This document shows, piece after piece, positions 46,184-55,084 of a stretch of 64,000 bases of DNA. The translations under genes were made by a program, and so were the position numbers. The stretch lies in contig JAJFVE010000141.1 of the NCBI GenBank assembly GCA_021371965.1, positions 36,591 to 100,590 of the forward strand. The letters run 5' to 3'. This DNA is from Planctomycetaceae bacterium. GTDB taxonomy: Bacteria > Planctomycetota > Phycisphaerae > SM23-33. Each line of letters begins with the position of its first letter. Position 1 is the stretch's first letter. The notes beneath the pieces are model-generated. The model was not told where the DNA came from, made no database searches, and saw only the letters and a program-made list of their open reading frames with translations.

Positions 46184-47224
46184 TCAGTGGCGCGGGGCGG
46201 ATTCCATCATCGCCTGGCGCATCGCCTCGTACGCGGGCTTGGGCTGGTAGCGCGCGTCAAAAGGCAGGGCATCGCCAAAGCCCTTGAAGAAGGACGGCAC
46301 CCAGGAGTGTGCATCCGAGTGCCCCCACGTCGTGACGCTCTTCGTCCGCGGATTTTTCAGCGCAGTGGCGATCAAGCCGCGATAGACCCGCGCCTGCCGC
46401 GCGTAGTCCTGCGGAGTCGCCGGCACTTTGATGCGCACGTCGATCTCCGTCAGGTGCAGGTCGAGCCCGAGGTCCGCGAAGCGCTGGAGATTACGCGCGA
46501 ACGACTCCAGGTCCGGCCCGTTGCCCTCCACATGGCACTGAAATCCCACCCCGTGCACAGGCGCCCCCTGCGCCTTCAAGCTCTTGAGCAAGGCATACGC
46601 GCCGTCGGACTTGCGGTTGACCTCCTCGATGCCGTAGTCGTTGTAGACGAGATGCGCCTTGGGATCGGCCTCATGCGCCGTGCGGAAGGCCAACGAGAGG
46701 TAGTTCGTGCCGGCCCGGCTCCAGAGCGACTTGCGCAGAAGACCCTGCTCGTTGATCTCCTCGTTGACCACATCCCATATCGCGATCTTCCCCCGGTAGC
46801 GCCCGACCACGGTGCCGATGTGTTCCGTCATGAGTTGTTGGGTCTGGGCCGGCGTCCATGGCATGGCCGTCAGCCAGGGCGGATTGTGCGCGTACCAGAG
46901 GAGATTGTGCCCGTGAATGGCAAGCTTGTGCTTTTCCGCGAAGGCGACGAGGCGGTCGGCCCCGGCGAAATTCCAGGTCTGGCGGGTCGGGCGGATGAAG
47001 GCCCACTTCATCTCGTTCTCGGGCGTGACGAGGTTGAACTCGCGCGCGAGCGTTTCGGCGTGGCGCAGATCCTTGAGGGTCCCCGACATCGTCGCCGCGC
47101 CCACCAGCAACCCGCGCCGCTCCGCCGCCGCGCGCAGGGTGATCGGTGAGACCGAACCCTCGTTCGGGGCGGCGTACCCCGCCGCCACGAACGCCGCCAC
47201 CAGAATCCCTGCACGTCGAATCAT
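46184..47224 (-). CDS. GH10 endo-xylanase
   Basis: The 346-residue protein has a signal-like N-terminus (GILVAAFVAAGYAAP) and a GH10 barrel: LVTPENEMKWAFIRPTR (66-82), GHNLLWYAHNPPWL (105-118), IAIWDVVNEEIN (147-158; acid/base E155) and LHLTEIDVRI (256-265; nucleophile E260). A TTWGHSDAHSWVPSF motif closes the barrel. The enzyme should hydrolyse beta-1,4-xylan. AGGAA 8 bases upstream supports start 47224; the long upstream open frame is not coding. It follows an oxidoreductase gene by 10 bases. Confidence 0.9.
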   Translation of the reverse strand: MIRRAGILVAAFVAAGYAAPNEGSVSPITLRAAAERRGLLVGAATMSGTLKDLRHAETLAREFNLVTPENEMKWAFIRPTRQTWNFAGADRLVAFAEKHKLAIHGHNLLWYAHNPPWLTAMPWTPAQTQQLMTEHIGTVVGRYRGKIAIWDVVNEEINEQGLLRKSLWSRAGTNYLSLAFRTAHEADPKAHLVYNDYGIEEVNRKSDGAYALLKSLKAQGAPVHGVGFQCHVEGNGPDLESFARNLQRFADLGLDLHLTEIDVRIKVPATPQDYARQARVYRGLIATALKNPRTKSVTTWGHSDAHSWVPSFFKGFGDALPFDARYQPKPAYEAMRQAMMESAPRH

Positions 47225-47234
47225 CGGCAAGTTC

Positions 47235-48365
47235 CTAACGGAAATCCGGGATGACCACCTCGCGCCCGCCGGCCATCGCCGATTCGTGGGCGCAGATCCC
47301 GGCGGCCGTCCACTGGGCGGCGGTGACGGCGTCGATCCAGGGCTTGCGGCCTTCGACGACGCTGCGGACGAACTCGTGCACCATGTGTGGGTGCGAGCCG
47401 TGGTGGCCGCCGCCCTGCTCGAAGGACAGGTGCTGCTCGTCCTGGCCGTACACGAACCGCTGCGTGTAACGGCGGAGCGACGGCGGCAGCAGGTCGGTCC
47501 GATCAGGCGGGACAGGACGTTCCTGCGACTGGTCTCTCCATCGCCCCTCCTCCACCGGCGAGGCGCGGAACAGCATCGGGTTCTCCGATTCCATCTGCCA
47601 CTCGTAGCAGGCGTTTTCGCCGTAAACGGTGAAGCTCTCCATGTACGGCCGGGCGCAGTGAAACAGGCTTCGGGTAACCTCCGCACACACCCCGGGGCAG
47701 GCCAGTTGAAAGATGGCCGTCTCGACGGGGTAGGGGTTGCCGTACTGTTTGTGCAGGGAGTCTCGCATCTGGCCGGACCCGAAGCAATGGACCTTCGTCG
47801 CCCGCGCCTGCGCCATCGCCAGCAGCGGGGCCACCGCGTGCGTGGCGTACCACATCGGGGGCAGGCCGGCCCAGTACGGCGGCCAGCACTCCATGTCCTG
47901 GTAGTGGGCGCCGCGGAGGAACTGGATGCGCCCCAGCTCGCCGCGGTCGCGAAGGCCCAGGGCATACAGGAACGGCCGCGTGTAGACGGCAGTCTCCATC
48001 ATCATGTAGTGGCGCCCCGACTGGCGGCTGGCGGCGACGATCGCCTCCAGGTCGGCGATTGTGGTGGCCATCGGCACGGTGCACGCGCAGTGCTTGCCGG
48101 ACTTGAGAACGGCCGCCGCCTGCCGTGCGTGATCGGGGATACCCGAGATCAGGTGCACCGCGTCGAAGGCGTCCGACCGGACGACCTCCTCCACATCACT
48201 GAACTGCTGTTCGACGTGAAATCGCCCTGCCGTTCGCGACAACCGCTCCGGATTGGCGTCGCAGATAGCCACCGACTCCACGTCCGGGTGGTCCTGGTAG
48301 ATCGGAACGAACTCGGCTCCGAATCCCAGGCCCACGACGGCAACACGGAGTTTCTTGGAAGCCAT
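47235..48365 (-). CDS. Gfo/Idh/MocA-family oxidoreductase
   Basis: The 376-residue protein has VAVVGLGFGAEFVPIYQ (NAD-binding, residues 8-24), AICDANPERLSRTAG and VHLISGIPDHARQAAAVLKSG. CTVPMATT stands where many relatives have the EKP motif, and YMMMETAVYTRP begins the C-terminal domain. The substitution of the EKP Lys region is shared by a known subgroup, so redox activity is not excluded. GGGAG 8 bases upstream supports the start. It is upstream of GH10 and downstream of the second metallophosphoesterase-like gene in one minus-strand run. Confidence 0.8.
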   Translation of the reverse strand: MASKKLRVAVVGLGFGAEFVPIYQDHPDVESVAICDANPERLSRTAGRFHVEQQFSDVEEVVRSDAFDAVHLISGIPDHARQAAAVLKSGKHCACTVPMATTIADLEAIVAASRQSGRHYMMMETAVYTRPFLYALGLRDRGELGRIQFLRGAHYQDMECWPPYWAGLPPMWYATHAVAPLLAMAQARATKVHCFGSGQMRDSLHKQYGNPYPVETAIFQLACPGVCAEVTRSLFHCARPYMESFTVYGENACYEWQMESENPMLFRASPVEEGRWRDQSQERPVPPDRTDLLPPSLRRYTQRFVYGQDEQHLSFEQGGGHHGSHPHMVHEFVRSVVEGRKPWIDAVTAAQWTAAGICAHESAMAGGREVVIPDFR

Positions 48366-48384
48366 AGGTTCTGCTCCCGCGTGG

Positions 48385-50154
48385 CTATTGGCGCGGCTTG
48401 AAGGTCTTCTCGTCGATGACCTTCATTTCTTTCAGCTCCCGCGTGTCGACTTCCCCGGCAGGTCCGCCGATGGAGATGGCCTTCATCTGGAGCGAGTCGC
48501 CTTTGACGGTGAACTGACAATAATGGCGGTTCAGGAAGTAGCCGACCCATTCACGCCCGTCGGGGGCAACGACCTTGCCTATCGTGCCGCGCGGGTTGCC
48601 TCCGGGCGGACCGAAGGGATGCGAGCCAAAGCGGCTGTCCCACTTGTGCCAGTGCTTCTGTCCGATGCAACCGGTGACGATCTGAGTGACACCCTTGTCC
48701 GGCGTCGGCTCGATGCGCTCGTAGATCGGGTCCCAGCTCGAAAGCACCACGGTGGCCTTATACTTGCCCAGCAGCGGCATGATGACCTCGCGGACGACCT
48801 GGCGGCCGCCGAAGAGCTTCTTGCTGTTGATGCCTGACGCGAAGCCGGGATAGCCAGAGAGCACGACGATGTATTTGTCGTTGGCCGCCTTGAGCACGTC
48901 CTCGAGCCATTTGTGGTTGCCGTTGCCAACGGCCCATTCGGTATTGGCGTCGATGCCGATGAACCGTACGGGGCCCATGACCTTGGTCCAGTTGTGGGCG
49001 TACATGTCGGCTGCCGGCGTGCAGTGCAGTTCATTGAAGATGCCGGTGTTGTCGCGGTTGCAGGGGGAGATCAGCGTCGGCACGCGGGCCAGCAATTCCG
49101 CACCGGGGCCGGAGTAGGCTTCTTCCATCTGGAACGACCAGCTCTCCTGCTCCATGAGGTTGCCCGTGTTGAGGATGAACTGGGGCTGGACCTTCTCCAG
49201 AAGAAATTTGGATTGCTGCTTCCAGAGCGGCCCGCCGCCAGGCTGCTGCTCCAGGCCGCCGAAGGCGATGAAGCTGAATTCCTTGTTGCTCGGCAGGGCG
49301 ACGGCGAAGGGGCCCTGCTTCGTCTCGTACCCGGCGACTTTAGCGGAGATCGTGTAGGTGAGCTTGGTCGTGCCCTTGGGAACCTCCACCCGCAGGCGGT
49401 GCCAGACAGCCGCGGCCGAGGTGGCTTTGACAGGCGCCGCAGCCGGCTCGACAGGCGTCGCCTCAACGGTCACGTCGGCCGGAAGCTGCGTCCGGCAGGC
49501 GACGGTGAAGTACCCTTCGCCGAAGTCGCCCAGCACCGGCCCGTTGTTGATCTTTGTCGGCTGGGGCTCGGCGGCGATCATCTTGATGTCCAAGGCCGCG
49601 GCGGGCTTGCCCTGCCAGAAGGTGTAGACATTCCCGCGGAGCTCGACGGTGTTGGCGCCCTTCTTGATCTCGCCGACCAGCGGGACCCAGAACTGAAGGA
49701 TAGGCCCCTGGGCGATCGGCATGTCCTTGCCGTTGAACTTGACGCTGGCATCCAGCAGCGTCGGGCAGAACCCGAGATCCTTCCACCAGCCGCCGCTGGC
49801 GGACCAGAGGTCACCATTGCAGATGGTCGCGCGGGAATCGGCCTCGCCGTCGAAGAGCCGGACGTACAGCCCGGCGACCTTCGCCGGGTCGGCGACCTCG
49901 AACGTGCCCTTCCAGGCGTACGGGTAGACCGGGACGTTCTGTCCCCGCGGGTCCAGGCCCGCGGGCGGGCCTTGCAGCGGCTTGTCGGAAAACGTCTTGC
50001 CACCGTCGTTGCTGTACTGCCACGTGACGGTCACGGGCGCCGTCTTGATATTCGCGTACGGGCCGTTGAGCTCCTCGGCCCGCAGGGGCGTCGAAACGGC
50101 AGCAATTGCGGCAATCATCAGGCCGGCGACAATGCTTGTGTTCATCTGACGCAT
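48385..50154 (-). CDS. Secreted metallophosphoesterase-like protein lacking metal motifs (paralog B)
   Basis: The 589-residue protein (AAGGAG about 7 bases upstream of 50154) has a signal peptide (AGLMIAAIAAVSTPLRAEE) and an N-terminal Ig-like part (VTWQYSNDGGKTFSDKPL). The C-terminal phosphoesterase-like region shows the same kind of losses as paralog A: FILNTGNLM at 326-334 for the HTGDL motif and ISPCNRDN at 362-369 for PGNHD. Shared blocks with paralog A include GPVRFIGID, LLGKYKATV and a terminal TFKPR. The two paralogs flank GH10 and the oxidoreductase gene. Ligand unknown. Confidence 0.6.
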   Translation of the reverse strand: MRQMNTSIVAGLMIAAIAAVSTPLRAEELNGPYANIKTAPVTVTWQYSNDGGKTFSDKPLQGPPAGLDPRGQNVPVYPYAWKGTFEVADPAKVAGLYVRLFDGEADSRATICNGDLWSASGGWWKDLGFCPTLLDASVKFNGKDMPIAQGPILQFWVPLVGEIKKGANTVELRGNVYTFWQGKPAAALDIKMIAAEPQPTKINNGPVLGDFGEGYFTVACRTQLPADVTVEATPVEPAAAPVKATSAAAVWHRLRVEVPKGTTKLTYTISAKVAGYETKQGPFAVALPSNKEFSFIAFGGLEQQPGGGPLWKQQSKFLLEKVQPQFILNTGNLMEQESWSFQMEEAYSGPGAELLARVPTLISPCNRDNTGIFNELHCTPAADMYAHNWTKVMGPVRFIGIDANTEWAVGNGNHKWLEDVLKAANDKYIVVLSGYPGFASGINSKKLFGGRQVVREVIMPLLGKYKATVVLSSWDPIYERIEPTPDKGVTQIVTGCIGQKHWHKWDSRFGSHPFGPPGGNPRGTIGKVVAPDGREWVGYFLNRHYCQFTVKGDSLQMKAISIGGPAGEVDTRELKEMKVIDEKTFKPRQ

Positions 50155-50327
50155 GAAGCACTCCTTCGATCCGGTTGAGGCCCTCGTGAGTGGGATAACC
50201 TGCACGGCCCCGAACCCAACGACTACCGCAGGTCCAACGATTATATCGCCCTTGCCGGCAACAACAAGCCGGTTCAAGAAACGGCTGGCGCTGTGCGGGA
50301 GTTCTCCGGGTAGAATGCTCCACCACG

Positions 50328-50855
50328 ATGATTACCGCTCGCAGTGGCTTCACGAAATTCCGCTACCAGCTTTATGACGCCGGCGGCTGCCTGGCGGGCC
50401 AGCTTCTCCTGCCGACATTCATCCCCGTCCCCCGGAACGGATGGGCCGCCGATGTTGTGCCCGAGGCTTTCAAGGATCACGTGAAGATCAGTTGGGGCAA
50501 CAGGTCGCTGCGCGTGGAATACGACCTGCTCAGCGACCGCGCCGTGCGGCCCAACGACCTGAAGTTCACCCTCGTCGAAGGAAATGCCACTCTGGCAACG
50601 GCAACTGTGTGCGTCAGCGGACGACCTACCTGGACCATCGATTGCGACGTTGGCCAGATTCGCCTGATCCGACAAGCCCGTTTCTTCCGGCATCGGTTTG
50701 CCGTCCTCAGCGATGCCGTCCAGATCGGCCGCATCCGGGAGACGACCGGGTTCTCGCTCTGGCGACGAAAGTTCGAAATCGCCCTGCCCGACACCGTCGA
50801 CCCTGCCCTCCAGGCGTTTCTCTTCTTTCTCTGTGTAAATGCCTGGTTTCGCTAG
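50328..50855 (+). CDS. Hypothetical protein
   Basis: The 175-residue protein has no signal peptide or membrane helix of note. It is strand-rich in the middle (VKISWGNRSLRVEYDLL, TLATATVCVSGRPTWTID) with a helical end (LQAFLFFLCVNAWFR). No family was recognised. It has a TAGAAT box 11 bases before the ATG and no Shine-Dalgarno, so it may have a very short leader. It is divergent from paralog B upstream and precedes the RND genes by 75 bases. Confidence 0.45.
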   Translation: MITARSGFTKFRYQLYDAGGCLAGQLLLPTFIPVPRNGWAADVVPEAFKDHVKISWGNRSLRVEYDLLSDRAVRPNDLKFTLVEGNATLATATVCVSGRPTWTIDCDVGQIRLIRQARFFRHRFAVLSDAVQIGRIRETTGFSLWRRKFEIALPDTVDPALQAFLFFLCVNAWFR

Positions 50856-50930
50856 CTGCGTTTGAATGCGGTCTCCTGTTCTCTGCCCTCGCCTTGGATA
50901 AAATAACTCGACCGGCAAGGGGGGTGCACC

Positions 50931-52055
50931 ATGAGTTTATCGAATCGATTCCTGAGGCTCTTGGGGGTTGTACTGGGCCTGGCGATGCTGGCTGCCGGGG
51001 TAGCGGGAGCACTCTTTCTCTCCCGGCCGAAACCGCAGCCCATGCCCGGGGTGCCGGTCCGGCCGGTCAAGACCATGCTCGTCGGGGGGCCGGTTCCCAC
51101 GAACCTTCGACGATATCCGGGCAAGGTTCAGGCGGCGCGGCGAGTGCAACTGTCGTTTGACGTTGCCGGCACGATCGCGGAGTTTCCAGTCGTCAGCGGG
51201 CAGCAGGTTCACAAGGGGGATGTCCTGGCGCGGCTGGACCCGCGCGACTACCAGAACAAGTACAACGCCGCCAAGGCGCGTGAAGACGAACGCCGCATCA
51301 ATGCGGCCCGCACCCACGATCTCTTTGGAAAGGGGGCGGCGTCTCAACAGGAAGTGGAGGTTGGCGACGTCAGCTTTGAGGTGGCAAAGGCTGACGCCGC
51401 CATCGCCAGGAAGGCACTGGACGACACCATCGTTCGAGCCCCATTCGACGGGGTCGTGGCCTATATCATCGCCAAACAGTTTCAAAGCGTCGCGGCCAAA
51501 GACGCGGTCCTGAGTCTTCAGGACCCCGCCCAACTGGAGATCGTCATCCAAGTGCCCGAGCAGGTGATCGCCCGGACGGCGCCCAAGGAGCAGGGACGCA
51601 CCTTTACGGCCTCGTTCGACTTCCTGCCCGGCCGATCGTTCCCCATGTCGCTGAAAGAGTACACCACCGAAGCTGACCCGGCCACGCAGACGTATTCGGT
51701 CACATTGGCAATGCCGGCCCCGAAGGACGTAAGCATTCTGCCGGGAATGTCGGCGACGGTGACGATCTTCGTGCCGCCGATCATTGCGGCCAAGGATGAG
51801 GGATATCTCCTGCCGGTGACAGCCGTCCCGGCCAACGGACAGGGGCAGTTCTATGTCTGGGTGGTCGAGCCGGCCAGGGAAGGGCTCTACACCGTGGTGC
51901 GGCACGAAGTGAAAGTGGGACCCATCACCAAGGAATATATTGTCGTGACTCAGGGTGTGGCCGCCAAGCAGCGGATCGTCACCGCCGGCGCGCACCTGCT
52001 GGAAAACGGCCAGCACGTTCGTCTGCTCGCGCATGAAAGCGGGGGTGGAACATGA
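50931..52055 (+). CDS. RND efflux periplasmic adaptor (MFP family)
   Basis: The 374-residue protein has an N-terminal membrane anchor (VVLGLAMLAAGVAGALFLS) and a barrel-sandwich (biotinyl-lipoyl) motif split across FDVAGTIAEFPVVSGQQVHK and IVRAPFDGVVAYIIA. A helical hairpin lies between them, and a beta-barrel plus membrane-proximal domain follow (LPGMSATVTIF near residue 265). This is the HlyD/AcrA-type adaptor plan. AAGGGGGG lies 6 bases before the ATG. The stop overlaps the RND pump start (ATGA, 52052-52055). It links the inner-membrane pump to an outer-membrane channel not found here. Confidence 0.88.
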   Translation: MSLSNRFLRLLGVVLGLAMLAAGVAGALFLSRPKPQPMPGVPVRPVKTMLVGGPVPTNLRRYPGKVQAARRVQLSFDVAGTIAEFPVVSGQQVHKGDVLARLDPRDYQNKYNAAKAREDERRINAARTHDLFGKGAASQQEVEVGDVSFEVAKADAAIARKALDDTIVRAPFDGVVAYIIAKQFQSVAAKDAVLSLQDPAQLEIVIQVPEQVIARTAPKEQGRTFTASFDFLPGRSFPMSLKEYTTEADPATQTYSVTLAMPAPKDVSILPGMSATVTIFVPPIIAAKDEGYLLPVTAVPANGQGQFYVWVVEPAREGLYTVVRHEVKVGPITKEYIVVTQGVAAKQRIVTAGAHLLENGQHVRLLAHESGGGT

Positions 52056-55000
52056 ACATCGCCGAAACAGCCATTCGCAATCAGGCCGTCACCTGGGTGC
52101 TGACGGTCGCTGTGATTGCCGGAGGGATGTGGGCCTACTCCAAGCTGGGGCGGCTGGAGGACCCCGAGTTCACCATCAAGGACGCGCAGGTCATCACGCG
52201 CTATCCCGGGGCCAGTGCGATGCAGGTTGCCGACGAAGTCACCGACGAGATCGAAACGGCCGTGCAGCAGATGGGGCAACTGGACAGGGTCAAGAGCCTC
52301 TCCCAGCCGGGCCTGTCGATCGTGCGCGTGACGATGAAGGACAAGTACGACAAGAAATCGTTGCCGCAGGTGTGGGATGAACTGCGGCGCAAGGTCAACG
52401 ACGCGCAGTCCAAACTCCCGCCCGGGGCTCAGACGTCGGTGGTCAACGACGATTTCGGGGACGTCTTCGGCGTCTTTCTGGCGGTGTTCGGCGACGGATT
52501 CACGTGGGCGGAGCTCAAGGATTACGTCGATCTGCTGCGGCGGGAACTGCTGCTGTGCCAGGACGTGGCGAAGGTCTCTCTCTACGGCGACCAGCAGGAA
52601 GTGGTCTACGTGGAAATCTCCCGCCAGAAGATCGCCGCGCTGGGCATCGCGCCCAACCAGGTCTACGCCTCGCTGGCCGGAGCGAACCTCGTGACGCCAT
52701 CGGGCTCGGTGGACGTGGATACGCTCCGCATCCGCATCGAGCCCACCGGCGAGTTCAAGAGCGTCGAGGAGATCGGCAACGTGTTGCTTCGGACGGACAA
52801 GTCCAGCAAGCTCTACCTCAGGGACATCGCCGACATCCGCGAAGGCTATGCCGACCCGCCGACGACCATCATGCGGTTCAATGGCCGAGCGGCCATCGGC
52901 GTGGGGATTTCCACGGTGGAGGGCGGCAACGCCGTCACCATGGGCAATGCCGTGCAGGCCCGCCTGCTCGAACTTCAGGAGCAGACGCCCATCGGCATGG
53001 AAGTCGGAGTCATCTCGATGCAGTCGGCCTCGGTGACAGCCTCGGTCAACGGATTTATCGTCAACCTGGTCGAGGCGGTGCTCATCGTCATCGGGGTGCT
53101 CATGATCGCGATGGGCCTGCGAAGCGGGCTGATCATCGGAGTGATCCTGGTGCTGACGGTGGCGGCCACTTTTCTGGGCATGTATCTGCGAGGGATCCTC
53201 CTGGAGCGCATCAGCCTGGGGGCGCTGATCATCGCCCTGGGCATGCTCGTCGATAACGCCATCGTCATCGTCGAGGGAATCCTCGTGAACATCCAGCGGG
53301 GAATGGAACGCATCGAGGCGGCCGCCAGCATCGTCAAGCAGACCATGTGGCCGCTGTTGGGGGCGACGCTGATCGCGATCCTGGCCTTCGCGGCCATCGG
53401 GGCCTCGCAGGATTCTACCGGCGAATATTGCCGCTCGCTGTTTCTGGTGATCTTGATCTCGCTGCTGGCGAGCTGGGTGACGGCCGTCACCGTGACGCCG
53501 CTGTTCGGCGTGAAGTTTCTCCGTGCCAAGGTTGCCTCGGGGCAGACGGATCCCTACGGCGGGGTCTTCTTCAGCGGGTATCGCTGGCTGCTCAGGAAGT
53601 GTCTGCAATTCCGCTGGGTAACGTTGATCATCATGGCGCTGTTGCTGGTGACGGCGGTTTGGGGGTTTGGCTTCATCAAGACGAGTTTCTTTCCCGACTC
53701 CACGCGCCCACAGTTCATGATCCACTTCTGGCTGCCGCAGGGAACGGATATTCGGCAAACCGAAGCGGAACTGGCCAAGGCCGAGAAGCAGTTGGGTCGC
53801 TACCAGGAGATCACGGACGTTACAGGCTTCGTCGGCCGCGGGGCGCTGCGGTTCCTGCTGACCTACACGCCGGAGGACGTGAACTCGGCGTATGGCATGC
53901 TGCTGGTGAGCGTGCGGGACTATCGCCAGATTGACTCGCTGATTCAGCGTCTCCAGAAGGACTTCCAGGAGTACCCCGACGCCCTGATCTTCAGCCGCCG
54001 GTTTATCCTGGGCCCCGGCGAGCCGGGAAAGATCCAGGCCCGCTTCCGCGGCGGCGATCCCCGTGTTTTGAGAGGCATCGAGTCTCAGGCGATGTCCATC
54101 ATGCGCTCGCACCCGATGGCGGTGGACGTGCTGAGCGACTGGCGCCAGCGCGTGCCGCTGGCCGTGCCGCTGATTGCCGAGTCCCAGGCGCGCGAAGTCG
54201 GGCTGGAACGCAGCGCCATCGCCACCCGTCTCGAGACTGCTTTCAGTGGCTTGCAGATCGGCATCTACCGTAAACGGGACAAACTGCTGCCCATTGTCAC
54301 GTGGCCGCCGGAGACGGAACGGTCTGACATCGACAATATCAACGACGTCCAGATCTGGAGCCCTACAGCCAAGCAGACGATCCCGCTGCGGCAGGTGATA
54401 CTGGCCATGGAGACGCGCAGCAACGACGAGACCGTCTGGCGCCGCAACCGCCTGCCTACGCTGACGGTGAAATGCGATCCTAAGGAAGGCTATCAGGCCA
54501 GTGAGACGTTCGAGCAACTGCGGCCGAAGATAGAAGCCATTCCCCTGCCGCCCAGTTACACGCTGGAGTGGGGCGGCGAATATGAAGACTCCAACAAGGC
54601 CCAGGCAGCCCTGGCGGGTAAGATTCCCGTCGTGCTGATCATGATGGTGTTGATTCTGGTGGTCCTCTTCAACTCCGTGCGCGTGCCGCTGGCCATCTTC
54701 CTGACGGTGCCCCTGGCGATCATCGGCGTGACGGCGGGATTGCTGCTGTTTCGCCAGCCCTTCGGGTTCATGGCGATCCTGGGCTTCCTGAGCCTGGCAG
54801 GCCTGCAGATCAAAAACGCCGTCGTCATGGCCGACGAGTTCCGCGCCCAGATATCCTCGGGCAAGGACCCCTTCAAATCGGTGGTCGACTCGGGCGTCAG
54901 CCGCCTTCGTCCGGTCTCGATGGGAGCACTGACCACCGTCCTGGGCATGATCCCGCTGGTGACCGACGCGTTCTTCGTCTCCATGGCCGTCACCATCATG

Positions 55001-55084
55001 ATGGGGCTGATCTTCGCGACCGTTTTAACCACGCTTGTGTTTCCAGTCATCTATGCCGTCGTGTTTCAAATCCGTCCTCGTTAA
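52052..55084 (+). CDS. RND-family efflux pump permease (AcrB-type)
   Basis: The 1010-residue protein has the RND plan: one N-terminal helix, a periplasmic porter domain, helices TM2-6 with ALIIALGMLVDNAIVIVEGI (proton-relay Asp in TM4), TM7 near residue 520, a second porter domain and TM8-12 (IPVVLIMMVLILVVLFN, FMAILGFLSLAGLQIKNAVV). The length is typical. It should export drugs or other small molecules using the proton motive force. It is co-translated with the adaptor. Its stop shares bases with the stop of the convergent GAF kinase (55081-55084). Confidence 0.9.
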   Translation: MNIAETAIRNQAVTWVLTVAVIAGGMWAYSKLGRLEDPEFTIKDAQVITRYPGASAMQVADEVTDEIETAVQQMGQLDRVKSLSQPGLSIVRVTMKDKYDKKSLPQVWDELRRKVNDAQSKLPPGAQTSVVNDDFGDVFGVFLAVFGDGFTWAELKDYVDLLRRELLLCQDVAKVSLYGDQQEVVYVEISRQKIAALGIAPNQVYASLAGANLVTPSGSVDVDTLRIRIEPTGEFKSVEEIGNVLLRTDKSSKLYLRDIADIREGYADPPTTIMRFNGRAAIGVGISTVEGGNAVTMGNAVQARLLELQEQTPIGMEVGVISMQSASVTASVNGFIVNLVEAVLIVIGVLMIAMGLRSGLIIGVILVLTVAATFLGMYLRGILLERISLGALIIALGMLVDNAIVIVEGILVNIQRGMERIEAAASIVKQTMWPLLGATLIAILAFAAIGASQDSTGEYCRSLFLVILISLLASWVTAVTVTPLFGVKFLRAKVASGQTDPYGGVFFSGYRWLLRKCLQFRWVTLIIMALLLVTAVWGFGFIKTSFFPDSTRPQFMIHFWLPQGTDIRQTEAELAKAEKQLGRYQEITDVTGFVGRGALRFLLTYTPEDVNSAYGMLLVSVRDYRQIDSLIQRLQKDFQEYPDALIFSRRFILGPGEPGKIQARFRGGDPRVLRGIESQAMSIMRSHPMAVDVLSDWRQRVPLAVPLIAESQAREVGLERSAIATRLETAFSGLQIGIYRKRDKLLPIVTWPPETERSDIDNINDVQIWSPTAKQTIPLRQVILAMETRSNDETVWRRNRLPTLTVKCDPKEGYQASETFEQLRPKIEAIPLPPSYTLEWGGEYEDSNKAQAALAGKIPVVLIMMVLILVVLFNSVRVPLAIFLTVPLAIIGVTAGLLLFRQPFGFMAILGFLSLAGLQIKNAVVMADEFRAQISSGKDPFKSVVDSGVSRLRPVSMGALTTVLGMIPLVTDAFFVSMAVTIMMGLIFATVLTTLVFPVIYAVVFQIRPR

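Noticed and set aside
46184..47965. 593-codon reading of the GH10 gene
   Set aside because: The part upstream of 47224 is out-of-frame sequence of the oxidoreductase gene; a good ribosome binding site marks the start at 47224.
50931..55084. Complete tripartite efflux operon
   Set aside because: Only adaptor and pump are present; no TolC-type outer-membrane gene lies within the window.
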